In this document: piece after piece, positions 33,480 to 43,005 of the stretch
How positions within the stretch are numbered: the first letter of the stretch is position 1
Layout: every line of letters begins with the position of its first letter
NCBI GenBank assembly: GCA_900546665.1
Contig: URDY01000017.1
Location: 1-62,593, forward strand
Direction of reading: 5' to 3'
Source: an uncultured Paraprevotella sp.
GTDB taxonomy: Bacteria; Bacteroidota; Bacteroidia; Bacteroidales; Bacteroidaceae
Length of the DNA stretch: 62,593 nt
Translations under genes and position numbers: made by a program
The notes under the pieces: generated by a model
Database searches by the model: none
What the model saw: only the letters and a program-made list of their open reading frames with translations
Told to the model about the DNA's origin: nothing

Positions 33480-35120
33480 CTATCTGTTCTTACGTTCCAG
33501 CTCCTGGAGATTCTCCAGTTTTTTGTTTTCAAGAAACTCATAAATGCCGCAAAGATGTTCTTTAACCGCACCATGGCCGAATTCGTAAACTTTTGTCACC
33601 AGACCGTCAAGGAAATCACGGTCATGACTGACAACGATCAGCGTCCCGTCAAAATGAATCAATGCCTGTTTGAGGATATCCTTTGTTTTCAGATCCAAAT
33701 GATTGGTCGGCTCATCCAAAATCAGCAGATTAACCGGATCAAGCAACAGTTTCAACAAAGCGAGTCTCGTTCTCTCACCACCCGAAAGTACTTTCACTTT
33801 CTTGGTGCTTTCTTCTCCACCAAACATGAAGGCCCCCAGCAAGTCGCGGATCTTGTTCCTTATTTCACCTTTGGCTACATCGTCTATAGTCTGAAAGACG
33901 GTCAGCTCACCGTCAAGAAGCGAAGCCTGATTCTGTGCAAAATACCCTATCTGCACATTGTGACCAAGCGTCAGCGTACCTTCATGCTCCAGCTCTCCCA
34001 TGATACATTTCACCAATGTGGATTTTCCTTCACCGTTACGTCCGACAAAAGCAATCTTGTTACCACGCTCCACAGTGAGATTAACCTGTCCGAATACCCG
34101 GTGGTTGCCAAAGCACTTGCCTACATTCTCCATAATGACCGGATAGCTTCCGCTACGCGGTGAAGGCGGAAATTTCAGACGCAAAGCCGATGTATCTTCC
34201 TCATCCACTTCCACCAGTTGAAGCTTTTCAAGCATCTTCACGCGGCTCTGCACCTGAAGAGTTTTGCTGTATGTGCCTTTGAAACGTTCTATATAATCTT
34301 TGGTCTCCTGAATCATCTTCTGTTGCTCCTCATATTGCTTGAGCTGTTGTTCCCGACGTTCCTTTCTTAATTCCAGATATTTACTGTAATTGACCTTATA
34401 ATCATATATCCGTCCCATGGTCACTTCAATGGTACGTGTGGTAATATTGTCTACAAACTTACGGTCATGACTGATCACAACCACCGCCTTGCTGCTTTCC
34501 GTCAGAAACTGTTCCAACCACTGTATACTCTCTATATCCAGATGATTGGTCGGCTCATCCAGCAACAACACATCCGGATCCTGCAGCAACAGTTTGGCCA
34601 ATTCGATACGCATGCGCCAACCTCCGCTGAAATCACTCGTAGGCCGATTGAAATCGCTGCGCTCAAAACCAAGTCCCAACAGGGCTTTTTCCACATCTTC
34701 TTCAAAATGGGTCAAGTCAATGGCATAAAATTTCTCACTCATCGTTGCCACCTTTTCAATCAGGGCCATATAGGACTCGCTCTCATAATCCGTCCGCACG
34801 GCCAGTTCCTGATTCATGGCGTCTATTTCGCGCTCCATATCCTTCAGATGGGAAAAAGCCAGAGAAGCCTCCTCAAAAACAGTCCGGCCATCCTCCGTCA
34901 TCAGATGCTGCGGCAGATAGGCTATCACACAATCCTTTGGTGCCGTCACTTTTCCTCTCGTCGGTTGTCTTACGCCAGCCAGTATTTTCAATAATGTACT
35001 CTTACCTGCACCGTTTTTACCCATCAGGGCGATACGGTCCTTTTCATTAATCTGAAATGAAATATCGCTGAAAAGCGTGGTTCCGCCAAATTCTACAGTC
35101 AAACCTTCTACTGCTACCAT
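33480..35120 (-). CDS. ABC-F family ATPase
   Basis: The 546-residue protein has two ATP-binding cassettes and no membrane segments. Walker A motifs are GKNGAGKST and GRNGEGKST, signature motifs are LSGG-type (SDFSGGWRMR, VLSGGERTRL), and each is followed by LLLDEPTNHLD or LILDEPTNHLD. The charged linker between (about 240-310, rich in Arg/Gln/Glu) is the P-site tRNA interaction motif typical of ABC-F. Such proteins act on the ribosome (translation factors, in some cases antibiotic protection). The sequence looks like the Uup/YbiT kind rather than a known resistance subtype. TAAATTTG on the minus strand (35158-35151) may be its -7 element. Confidence 0.93.
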   Translation of the reverse strand: MVAVEGLTVEFGGTTLFSDISFQINEKDRIALMGKNGAGKSTLLKILAGVRQPTRGKVTAPKDCVIAYLPQHLMTEDGRTVFEEASLAFSHLKDMEREIDAMNQELAVRTDYESESYMALIEKVATMSEKFYAIDLTHFEEDVEKALLGLGFERSDFNRPTSDFSGGWRMRIELAKLLLQDPDVLLLDEPTNHLDIESIQWLEQFLTESSKAVVVISHDRKFVDNITTRTIEVTMGRIYDYKVNYSKYLELRKERREQQLKQYEEQQKMIQETKDYIERFKGTYSKTLQVQSRVKMLEKLQLVEVDEEDTSALRLKFPPSPRSGSYPVIMENVGKCFGNHRVFGQVNLTVERGNKIAFVGRNGEGKSTLVKCIMGELEHEGTLTLGHNVQIGYFAQNQASLLDGELTVFQTIDDVAKGEIRNKIRDLLGAFMFGGEESTKKVKVLSGGERTRLALLKLLLDPVNLLILDEPTNHLDLKTKDILKQALIHFDGTLIVVSHDRDFLDGLVTKVYEFGHGAVKEHLCGIYEFLENKKLENLQELERKNR

Positions 35121-35330
35121 AAATCTAATTTCTCATTTAAAAAAACGGTGCAAATTTAATGTTTTTCTGATTCTCAATCCCCATACTCACCGGGCTTTAT
35201 GATATACAAAAAGATATTTTTGGACATCACGGACCAATTTATCCTTTATTTTTATCGTTATTTTCACAAATTATATTTATATTTATTGCGCTTGATTTTA
35301 ATTTATTAAGAACAGAAACAGCCTAATACC

Positions 35331-36722
35331 ATGAAAAAGAAAAAAAATGATGTTTTCAAAACCCGTTCTGAAAGTTTGTTTAACAAACTTTTTGGACTGT
35401 TTTTTATCCTTTCCGTCATTAATCTTACCAGCTGTGAGAAAATAGAACTTCCGACGGAACAGGGTGAGACGCAAAAGATCAATATCGAAACCAGGGCCAC
35501 GGCCAATTCGGAACTGACTTTCCCTGTACAGATCTTTGCGTTCAAGACTTCCGACGGTTCATTGGCAGGACAACAAAAAATCATGTCTGAAAACGAGAAA
35601 GTAGCTCTCGACCTGCCACAAGGCGAATACCAGCTCCTGGCTCTTTCAGGCACGAATGACTATTCTTTCCCGGAAAATCCGAACAGACAAAGCGAAATAA
35701 CAATTCCCAAAGGTTATGCCACGCACGGTCTGTTGCGCGGTGTTGCCGACGTCAGCGTTGGTGAAAAACAGGGGGACGTCCATATCACGCTGTCACCAGC
35801 CGTCACAAACATGCAGCTGACCCTGTCCAATATTCCGGAAGAAGTTACCGCAATGGAAGTCGTTGTCTCTCCTTTGCATAATGCCTTGAAAATGGATGGC
35901 ACTTATCTTAATCCGGACAGCAAGGTCACCATTGAAGCCAACAAGACCAACCAGACTGGCGTTTGGTCAACGCCTTCCGCCTATCTGTTTGGCAGCAACC
36001 GTTCACTCACCGTCTTATCCATCCGGATGACCACTCCTGACGGTCAGGAGATTTACAGCCATACCCTTAACCTGAGTCTTGAGAACGGCACGCCATACCT
36101 TATCAATGGTAATTTCAGCGGTGGATTCAGTCTTGGCGGAGATTGGGATATAGAGAATTGGAAGCCATCGGTCAGCATTGATTTTGATTTTCCGGGAAAC
36201 AATTCTTCCGGAGAAGGCGGAGATGATCCTCAGGAAGGTGAAATAACCGTTACGGAAATACCTGCGACATGCAGTGCCTGGAACGGCCATGTGGTCGTAT
36301 TGGCCACCAATGTCACATCCAACAGTGCAGACCTTTTGCTCATCAGTCGCAAAGAATGGATTAATGTTTCATCTGCCAACGGCAACAATCCAACGGAAGC
36401 CAAAGATCTGGCGGCCGAATACTCGGAAGACGGCCTGAGTGAATGGCGCATACCATCCAAAGATGAAGCCCGTCTGATTGCTGACCAATATTTTATGGAT
36501 GATCAACTGAATGATCTTAATACCATATTGAAACAGAATGGTGGAGATACTATGGGCGACGGCGATGACAACTTCCTGCCAAGCACAAATTACCGTTACT
36601 TATGCGAAAACGGGATCTACTCATTTGTTGTCGGGAAAAGCGGTACAGTATCCGGTGCGGGAAGCAGCCGTACATATTGTCTCCGTCTGGTCAAAACGAT
36701 AAAGGTCAGACTGGCCGAATAA
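35331..36722 (+). CDS. Fimbrillin-like (FimB/Mfa2-type) lipoprotein
   Basis: The 463-residue protein has a lipoprotein signal (LTSC, Cys35). Residues 40-270 fit the FimB/Mfa2 anchor or related fimbrillin fold: KINIETRATANSELTFPVQI, FAFKTSDGS.., a 'LPQGEYQLLALSG' strand, then a second beta-sandwich. After an acidic glycine-rich linker (about 285-300) a C-terminal domain of about 150 residues (CSAWNGHVVVLATN.., EWRIPSKDEARLIADQYF, YCLRLVKTIKV) resembles the DUF1566/'major paralogous' type domain that ends many surface proteins. A fimbrial tip or anchor with an adhesion domain is likely. It is monocistronic with a terminator downstream. Confidence 0.75.
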   Translation: MKKKKNDVFKTRSESLFNKLFGLFFILSVINLTSCEKIELPTEQGETQKINIETRATANSELTFPVQIFAFKTSDGSLAGQQKIMSENEKVALDLPQGEYQLLALSGTNDYSFPENPNRQSEITIPKGYATHGLLRGVADVSVGEKQGDVHITLSPAVTNMQLTLSNIPEEVTAMEVVVSPLHNALKMDGTYLNPDSKVTIEANKTNQTGVWSTPSAYLFGSNRSLTVLSIRMTTPDGQEIYSHTLNLSLENGTPYLINGNFSGGFSLGGDWDIENWKPSVSIDFDFPGNNSSGEGGDDPQEGEITVTEIPATCSAWNGHVVVLATNVTSNSADLLLISRKEWINVSSANGNNPTEAKDLAAEYSEDGLSEWRIPSKDEARLIADQYFMDDQLNDLNTILKQNGGDTMGDGDDNFLPSTNYRYLCENGIYSFVVGKSGTVSGAGSSRTYCLRLVKTIKVRLAE

Positions 36723-36731
36723 ACACCAACA

Positions 36732-36782
36732 GAGCATTGTTTCCTTCAGATATTTCTTTAATGGAAACAATGCTCTCTTTCA
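36732..36782 (+). terminator. Terminator of the fimbrillin-like gene
   Basis: A 14-bp perfect stem (36732-36745 with 36764-36777, AGAGCATTGTTTCC and its complement) followed by CTTTC. Confidence 0.8.
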
Positions 36783-36909
36783 ATCCTCATAACAATGATT
36801 CTCAAAGATAAAAGTAATAAGAATAATCATAAAAAGGTTGTATCATTATGACCTTTATGAGGTATTTTATCTCTTTGTGCTGTTTGTTGTAAATCAAACT
36901 CAATACAGT

Positions 36910-38811
36910 TTACAATGTTCGTAATATCAATGCCGAACGAGGAGCAATATAAACTTTTCCACCTGAAGAATGGCCCAATCCTCTTAATGAAATATTTCCG
37001 TCACGACACAAGACCAGATAATTTTGCCGCGGCACCGTATAGTGTCTGGCAGTAGCCTGAGGATTGAAAAAGAGATAAAATGCCGGACTACCGGCAGCAT
37101 CGTGATCCCGCAATGTATACGCCAGCATCCCTTCTGCAGCTGGCAGAAAAAGCAACTGACGCCTGACTTCCTCGGCCGTTCTCAATCGGAATGCCGGAAA
37201 AGTCTCTCTCAAACGGATCAGTTCACACATGTAATGAAATACAGAAGCATAATTATCTTTGGCTTTCCACACTATGGCATTCACTGAATCCGGACTTTTA
37301 TAGGAATTGCGTTCGCCATGTTTGCTTCTGCAAAATTCGTCACCGGCAAAAATCAGCGGAACACCCTGTGATGTCATCAGTATGGTTTCGCCCAACAAAT
37401 AAAGCCGTATTCTTTCTTCGTCCGACAAATCACTGCATACAGCCCGTAAACGGTCCGTCAGACACCAGTCATCATGACAACTGATATAATTGATCATCTG
37501 GAACGGTCGGCCTGCCCAGGGCTGACGGGAATGATTCACCTTGTCATAATTGACCTGGGGATGATAGACACCACCAACTATACCGAACCGCACACTTTCA
37601 ATATCTTTACACTGTCCGGACAGGAAGCCGCCTTCCACAGGACTTGTCCACAGCCCGCGCAAACCGTCGCGCAATTCATCTCCGAACGCCCCTATTCCAT
37701 CCAGCCTCTCCATATTACATTTAAGCGCACAGTCGGAAACCGGCAACTGCGCCGGACGCGTCGACCAACCTTCACCGTATAGCAGAACCAGAGGATCATG
37801 ACTTTGCGATGCGTCCCTGATCATCTGCATGGTTGCTATGTCATGCAACCCCATCACGTCAAACCGGAAACCGTCTATATGATATTCCCTTTGCCAGAAA
37901 AGCACGCTTTCCAACATGAATTGCCGCATAAAGGGTTTCTCACTGGCGGTTTCATTACCGCAACCTGACCCGTCGGCCCATTCTCCATCCGGCTTTTTCC
38001 TGAAGAAATATCCGGGAACCAGTCTCTCGAAATTACTTCCGTCTATCGTATAAGTATGGTTATACACCACATCCAGAACCACCCGCAAACCCGCACGGTG
38101 CAACGCCATCACCATTTCCCGAAACTCTCTGATCCTGGAAGACGGTTCATAAGGATCCGTCGCATAAGATCCTTCCGGCACATTGTAGTTCAAAGGATCG
38201 TATCCCCAATTATACCCAGACGTTCTTTCATCCACTGAAGCAAAATCAAAGGAAGGAAGAATATGAACATGGGTGATCCCCAGTGTGATTAAATGGGAAA
38301 GACCGGTATAAGCACCTTCCGGTGAAAAAGTCCGTTTCTCGGTCAGAGCCAGAAATTTCCCTTTATGCACCATACCGGAATCCGAAGACGCTGAAAAGTC
38401 ACGATGATGCATCTCGTAGATCACGGCATCTTCCGGACAGACTTCACGAATACAACGGTCATCCTGCCAGCCCTCCGGATACAGTTTACCTATATCCGTC
38501 ACAAAGCCTCTCTGCCCGTTCACTCCCACAGCCGTAGCAAACAGTCCGGGCGATTCTTCACGCCACAGACCGTTTACCCTGGCTTTAAAGGTATAGAAAA
38601 GATTGTTCACTTCATATCCGCACACGACACGCCATCTGCCGTCTGCATCTTTCTCCATGCAACAGACACGAACGGCTTCCCCACCCTCACCCGACTGATA
38701 GAACCGCAATTCCATTTCATCAGCATCAGGCGAGAAAACGGCAAACCGGATTCCGTCAGGTCCGAATGTCAATTCTTTGAAAAAATCATTTGTTCCGTTC
38801 ACTGTGTTCAA
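36910..38811 (-). CDS. pulA: Type I pullulanase (GH13_14)
   Basis: The 633-residue enzyme splits alpha-1,6 branches of glycogen, pullulan or limit dextrins. It has no signal peptide and so is cytoplasmic. An N-terminal CBM48-like domain (FGPDGIRFAVFSPDADEMEL) is followed by the GH13 barrel with the type I pullulanase signature YNWGYDP, VVYNHT (region I), DGFRFDVMGLHD (nucleophile Asp), LYGEGWS (acid/base Glu) and YISCHDDW (Asp). Its first 26 bases overlap the end of malQ, so the two are translated together as a debranching and chain-rearranging pair. Confidence 0.95.
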   Translation of the reverse strand: MNTVNGTNDFFKELTFGPDGIRFAVFSPDADEMELRFYQSGEGGEAVRVCCMEKDADGRWRVVCGYEVNNLFYTFKARVNGLWREESPGLFATAVGVNGQRGFVTDIGKLYPEGWQDDRCIREVCPEDAVIYEMHHRDFSASSDSGMVHKGKFLALTEKRTFSPEGAYTGLSHLITLGITHVHILPSFDFASVDERTSGYNWGYDPLNYNVPEGSYATDPYEPSSRIREFREMVMALHRAGLRVVLDVVYNHTYTIDGSNFERLVPGYFFRKKPDGEWADGSGCGNETASEKPFMRQFMLESVLFWQREYHIDGFRFDVMGLHDIATMQMIRDASQSHDPLVLLYGEGWSTRPAQLPVSDCALKCNMERLDGIGAFGDELRDGLRGLWTSPVEGGFLSGQCKDIESVRFGIVGGVYHPQVNYDKVNHSRQPWAGRPFQMINYISCHDDWCLTDRLRAVCSDLSDEERIRLYLLGETILMTSQGVPLIFAGDEFCRSKHGERNSYKSPDSVNAIVWKAKDNYASVFHYMCELIRLRETFPAFRLRTAEEVRRQLLFLPAAEGMLAYTLRDHDAAGSPAFYLFFNPQATARHYTVPRQNYLVLCRDGNISLRGLGHSSGGKVYIAPRSALILRTL

Positions 38812-41476
38812 TCAGTAATCTGATTCTTTCATTAAGTTCATCACAATGCATAAGCTGTTCCAACGAAAGATGCATTCTGTAACGCCAGTAATTCCGTGGA
38901 TTCGAAGGCACATTTATCCGCTCGAAGGCCGGATCGGGATAACGTAACGTATCGTCGATCGACATCCAGTCCTGCCATGATATCAGGCACAGCATGGAAG
39001 GAGAATAAAGATGACGGGCTACCACCTCCTCACAAAGCCAGCCCGGTATGGTTTCGGGTGCCTCACCATCCTTCTGCAGGATTTCATGGAAATAGGCTTC
39101 GGCTCTTTCCTTGTCTTCTTCCCACCATCCGCGCAAGGTTGGCATGTCATGGGTAAAAATGGTCGACACGCTTCTGTAAGGATTACATTCCAGGTGTCCG
39201 AACCTCAATCCCAATGTTTTCGGCATGGTCTGTATTTCAAGCGTCAGAATACGCAAATCGTTCATCACCCAAGGCACACATTCCGGCACCATACCCAAAT
39301 CCTCGGCGCAAACCAGCATCTGCGTGGCATCGATCAGCACCGGCAATTTGTACATAGCCTGATTATACCAGAACTGATTGTGTCTGTGGTAATAATACTG
39401 ATCATAGAGGGCATTGAAAGCCGCACGCTCAGAACCGCTCAGGGTCTGATAGACGTAATCCAGCTGGGCAGAGATTCTGGGATGATACTTGGTCGGATCA
39501 TCACGGTCTGGCACAAAAAGCACATTGCTGATCAAGGTATACAACCCGTCTCTCAATGCGATGTCCTCCTCAGAATGACGGTCGGAAAAAGCCGCTTCCA
39601 CTTTCCGTTGGGTGTCATACTCGGGTTTCATCTCATACCAGTCATATCCCTTGGCCTGCAGATACTCCCGCTTCACCTCCTCCGCCCGTTCTCCGAAGAG
39701 ATCATTAAGAATCCAGTCAGAAATGCAAGGTTTCGTAAAATAATATTTCCGGAATCGCAACCCGTAACTTTCAATCTCTTCCACCGTCATGGGAATTGAA
39801 GGAGAGAACTGTCCCAATAACCCGTGTACGGCATGAGACGGGATTTCCCATATCCGGAAAAAGCCCAACACATGATCAATACGATAAGCATCAAAATATT
39901 CAGCCATTTTTTTGAAACGCCTGATCCACCACTTGCAACCGTCTTTCAGCATGGCCGGCCAGTTATAGGTGGGAAAGCCCCAGTTCTGTCCGTTCACGGA
40001 AAAAGCATCAGGTGGTGCTCCGGCCTGTCCGTCCATATTGAAATAGAACGGTTCCACCCATGCTTCCACACTGTCACGACTGATTCCAATAGGAATATCT
40101 CCCTTAAGGATAATACCATGATGACGGGCATATTCACAGGCCGCCAACAGCTGACAGTGCAGATGGAACTGAATATAATAATAGTAGGTAATGTCATCAT
40201 ACAATGGATTGGACGGTTTGCAGAAGGCATAAATTTCTTCGGCCTTGAACTCGGCGTACTCGGGCCACTGGTGGAAATCCGCAGTTCCGTAACGGTCTCT
40301 CAGAACACAAAAGGCCGCATAAGGCATCAGCCAGTCCTCATTCTGTTTGTAAAACTGCTGGAATGCAGCCGATTCCAGCGTACGGTTTCCATCCTGCCGG
40401 TACAGCAACTTGAGATAATCCGTCTTGTGTTTCATGACGGCCTCATAATCCACCTGAGGCAATGCATTCAGACGGACCCTTTCCTGCTCGAACTGCAAGC
40501 GCAATGACTCATCCTCTATCTCAGGCAACTGCCTCAGGTCGAGATATTGCGGATGGAGCGCGTAGATGGATATGCTGTTATAAGGATAGGAGTCCATCCA
40601 GTTCTTGTGAATGGTCGTATCATAAATCGGCAGGATCTGAATCACCCGCATTGTCGTCAGCACGGCCCAGTCTACCATGGCTTTCAGGTCTCCGAAGTCT
40701 CCAACACCGCAACTGTCTTCACTCCGGATGGAAAAGACCGGTATGACAACTCCGGCACCCTTCCATTTGTTCTCAGCCACCCTTAACGGGGTATCCGAAA
40801 TGACCAGTACGTCATTTTTGGAAACGCCATTGACCGGCAACACCCGGTTTTCTCCGCCCTCCCATTCAATCAAGGCTCCGGTAGCGGCATCCACCACCAC
40901 ATACTTGTATTCCATAGGGAACGTAATGCCGATCGTGCTGAGTGTCACACTCCATTCATGAAGCCCCACCTCTTTCATTCTGAAAGTAAAATTGGGATTC
41001 CAGTCTCCCAAGGCAGGCTGGTTGCCCAGTATGGCCAATGCTTGACCGTCCTTTAACTGGGGAGCATCCACCCGCAACATCAGCGTACCGTTGAAATAAG
41101 GTAAACCTTCCGCATCAATCTGTCGGGGATAGACACAGCGCGTAAAAGCCGATGTATAAAGATAGGACGAAAAAGGCACGTCCTTCCAGGAATCAGGGAA
41201 TATAAAGCTTTTGGTCGGATCGGCCTTGAAATAGCGTGGCACCAGGTTCCATTCCGAACGCAACAGCCGTTCACCGTCATATATACCATATTTATAATGA
41301 AAAGCCTGGACCGACTTTTCAGTAACGAGGACTTCTCCTTCCCATTGATGTCCGTCGTGCGTGTCGAGCATATACACATGCGTCGTACTTCGTCCCCGCA
41401 TGTCTACCAGTGTCAGCGAGACGCCCACGCTTTCGCCCCACTGTGTATAGTATTCAACCGAGAATTGTAATTTCAT
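38786..41476 (-). CDS. malQ: 4-alpha-glucanotransferase (GH77, DPE2-like with tandem CBM20)
   Basis: The 896-residue amylomaltase is much longer than ordinary MalQ (about 500-690). Residues 1-120 and 125-235 are two CBM20-like starch-binding domains (second: LAILGNQPALGDWNP). GH77 starts near VVIPVFSIRSEDSCGVGDFG and contains YRIDHVLGFFRIWEIP (nucleophile Asp), AEDLGMVPECVPWVM (acid/base Glu) and FTHDMPTLRGWW (Asp). This layout matches plant DPE2 and its bacterial relatives, which transfer glucose from maltose onto glycogen-like polymers. It is cytoplasmic. Its end overlaps pulA. A minus-strand TATCTTTG lies 36 bases upstream, back to back with the structured RNA gene. Confidence 0.95.
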   Translation of the reverse strand: MKLQFSVEYYTQWGESVGVSLTLVDMRGRSTTHVYMLDTHDGHQWEGEVLVTEKSVQAFHYKYGIYDGERLLRSEWNLVPRYFKADPTKSFIFPDSWKDVPFSSYLYTSAFTRCVYPRQIDAEGLPYFNGTLMLRVDAPQLKDGQALAILGNQPALGDWNPNFTFRMKEVGLHEWSVTLSTIGITFPMEYKYVVVDAATGALIEWEGGENRVLPVNGVSKNDVLVISDTPLRVAENKWKGAGVVIPVFSIRSEDSCGVGDFGDLKAMVDWAVLTTMRVIQILPIYDTTIHKNWMDSYPYNSISIYALHPQYLDLRQLPEIEDESLRLQFEQERVRLNALPQVDYEAVMKHKTDYLKLLYRQDGNRTLESAAFQQFYKQNEDWLMPYAAFCVLRDRYGTADFHQWPEYAEFKAEEIYAFCKPSNPLYDDITYYYYIQFHLHCQLLAACEYARHHGIILKGDIPIGISRDSVEAWVEPFYFNMDGQAGAPPDAFSVNGQNWGFPTYNWPAMLKDGCKWWIRRFKKMAEYFDAYRIDHVLGFFRIWEIPSHAVHGLLGQFSPSIPMTVEEIESYGLRFRKYYFTKPCISDWILNDLFGERAEEVKREYLQAKGYDWYEMKPEYDTQRKVEAAFSDRHSEEDIALRDGLYTLISNVLFVPDRDDPTKYHPRISAQLDYVYQTLSGSERAAFNALYDQYYYHRHNQFWYNQAMYKLPVLIDATQMLVCAEDLGMVPECVPWVMNDLRILTLEIQTMPKTLGLRFGHLECNPYRSVSTIFTHDMPTLRGWWEEDKERAEAYFHEILQKDGEAPETIPGWLCEEVVARHLYSPSMLCLISWQDWMSIDDTLRYPDPAFERINVPSNPRNYWRYRMHLSLEQLMHCDELNERIRLLIEHSERNK

Positions 41477-41511
41477 AAGCTTTGTGTCTTGTGTTTTTTA
41501 TGAGTACTATA

Positions 41512-41519
41512 CAAAGATA
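41512..41519 (-). promoter_or_regulatory. -7 element of the malQ-pulA operon
   Basis: TATCTTTG on the minus strand, 36 bases before the malQ start. An exact TTTG at -33 is not seen. Confidence 0.5.
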
Positions 41520-41578
41520 AGCATTCATGACAAATCAACAATATTTGAAAGAAAAAAAATAAATATCAGGGGCAAATA

Positions 41579-41610
41579 TTTGCAGGATTAAAGACAATTT
41601 CTTATCTTTG
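41579..41610 (+). promoter_or_regulatory. Consensus promoter of the structured RNA (probable 6S RNA)
   Basis: TTTG (41579-41582), exactly 20 bases, TATCTTTG (41603-41610). No protein start follows; the transcript is the structured RNA. Confidence 0.85.
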
Positions 41611-41615
41611 TAATA

Positions 41616-41844
41616 AGAAAAAACAAGCCGCATCGGTTAGATCGGGATACTCATCAAATTTATTCTGAAAACCGAGAAAGCTTCGTCCATCAATGGCGGG
41701 CCACGCCTTCGGGTAGCTGAATAAGCCGGTGGATTACAAAGATGGCGGGCACTCAAAACTTGTTAGTTAGGAGTTTTCATCACATCATCGGTGCGGCTTT
41801 CTTATAACCGTGGCAGAAACCTCTCTCTGCCACGGATTTTTTTT
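41616..41844 (+). ncRNA. ssrS: Structured small RNA, probably 6S RNA
   Basis: A transcript of about 190-230 nt starts near 41616 and ends at a strong terminator. Its ends pair: GCCGCATCGGT (41628-41638) with ATCGGTGCGGC (41787-41797), extended by AAGAAA with TTTCTT. Inside, CCATC pairs with GATGG, enclosing GGC/GCC and CCA/TGG steps in a rod. Between the closing stem and the rod the two sides stay largely unpaired, giving a central bubble. A long rod with a central bubble, perfect promoter and terminator and no reading frame is the pattern of 6S RNA, which binds RNA polymerase in stationary phase. SRP RNA, RNase P RNA and tmRNA were considered and their hallmark sequences are absent. The 6S identity is inferred from shape, not from a search. 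Confidence 0.65.
41808..41844 (+). terminator. Terminator of the structured RNA
   Basis: CCGTGGCAGA (41808-41817) pairs with TCTGCCACGG (41826-41835), followed by a run of eight Ts. Confidence 0.9.
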
Positions 41845-42058
41845 GATATTTCTCCATCCCGACACTGCTCCATAAAAGTTTCTTTATTTTGCCAAATCCG
41901 TCGTCCGTCCTGCAACATCCCCCTATACAGGATTTTATCTTACCGGCAGATGAACAAATGCGGAATACAGACTGTCACGTTTCATCTGCATTCCGCATTC
42001 CGGATCAGACAGTTCCATTCAGAAGACTGCCCCGAAAAACAGTTTTTCAGAAAAAGGC
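41845..42058. other. Intergenic stretch with overlapping alternative hairpins
   Basis: Between the RNA terminator and the ribokinase stop. GCAGATGAA (41946-41954) and AATGCGGAAT (41957-41966) have their complements side by side in the same order at 41981-41989 and 41990-41999, so only one of the two hairpins can form at a time. No gene is seen. Confidence 0.5.
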
Positions 42059-42979
42059 TCAGGAGCCGAACAGATTATCCACTTCATCCCGATACGGAGC
42101 CGATTCCTGAGCACCCTTTTGGGTTACGGCTATTGCCGACGCCGTACAGGCCCAACGGGCGGCTTCACACAACGGGCGGTCTTCCGCCAGCGCCACAACC
42201 AAAGCACCGTTGAACACGTCACCGGCAGCTGTCGTATCTACTGCACGTACCTTGCCGGCGGGAACCAGCGTCATCGCTTCACCCGAAGCAACCAAGGCGC
42301 CCCTTTCTCCCAATGTGATCACGACATTGCGGACTCCCTTCGCCAGGAAACAGGCCGCAGCCTGACGGGCTCCGTCCTCATCCGCCACCCTGATACCGGT
42401 CAGTTTCTCCGCTTCCGTCTCATTAGGCGTAATCAGGAACAGGCCATCCAGCCAGTCGTCCGGAACGGGCATGGCCGGCGCCGGATTCAGCACTAGCCGT
42501 TTGCCGGCCTTACGAGCCAGTCTGATTACTTCTCCTATGACAGTCAAGGGAATTTCCAGCTGCAACAGAATGTAATCACACTGATCGATGAGGGATTGAA
42601 GAAAATCCAGTTCAGCCACATCCAGACCGGCATTGGCACCGGACACGACGACTATCCGGTTCTCTCCATGTTCTTCTACCGTTATCAGCGCTACTCCGGT
42701 GGGATTCTTTTCGTCGGTCAGCACATACGTCAGATCCATTTTCTCATCGGCATAATGAGCCCGAAGCTGTTGTCCGAACAAATCCTTTCCGATTTTTGTC
42801 ACGAAAGTGACATCACCGCCCAACCGTTTGACTGCTACAGCCTGGTTTGCCCCCTTTCCACCGGGATTCACAAAAAACGACTGTCCCATAACCGTTTCTC
42901 CGGCTACCGACTGACGAGCCACATTAACCACCAGATCCATGTTGCTGCTGCCTATTACGACTATTTTACTTCCCGCCAT
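42059..42979 (-). CDS. rbsK: Ribokinase
   Basis: The 306-residue PfkB-family kinase phosphorylates ribose at O-5. Typical pieces are VVIGSSNMDLVV, the substrate region NPGGKGANQAVAVKRLGG (shown here in part), PTGVALITVEEHGENRIVVV, LNPAP, TPNETEAEKLTG and the C-terminal DTTAAGDVFNGALVVALAE with the catalytic Asp in TAAGD. No ribose transporter or regulator is adjacent, so it may serve nucleoside salvage. It heads a minus-strand group of small-molecule genes (to 45858) whose spacing allows co-transcription only in part. Confidence 0.95.
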   Translation of the reverse strand: MAGSKIVVIGSSNMDLVVNVARQSVAGETVMGQSFFVNPGGKGANQAVAVKRLGGDVTFVTKIGKDLFGQQLRAHYADEKMDLTYVLTDEKNPTGVALITVEEHGENRIVVVSGANAGLDVAELDFLQSLIDQCDYILLQLEIPLTVIGEVIRLARKAGKRLVLNPAPAMPVPDDWLDGLFLITPNETEAEKLTGIRVADEDGARQAAACFLAKGVRNVVITLGERGALVASGEAMTLVPAGKVRAVDTTAAGDVFNGALVVALAEDRPLCEAARWACTASAIAVTQKGAQESAPYRDEVDNLFGS

Positions 42980-43005
42980 ACTCTTCCTTTATTGTATTAA
43001 TCCGA

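Noticed and set aside
41616..41844. SRP RNA, RNase P RNA or tmRNA
   Set aside because: The GGAAG-type SRP loop, the RNase P GAGGAAAGTCC core and a tRNA-like end with tag frame are absent.
41946..41999. H-type pseudoknot
   Set aside because: The order A-B-A'-B' fits, but A' and B' touch with no linker to cross a 9-bp stem, so alternative hairpins are more realistic.
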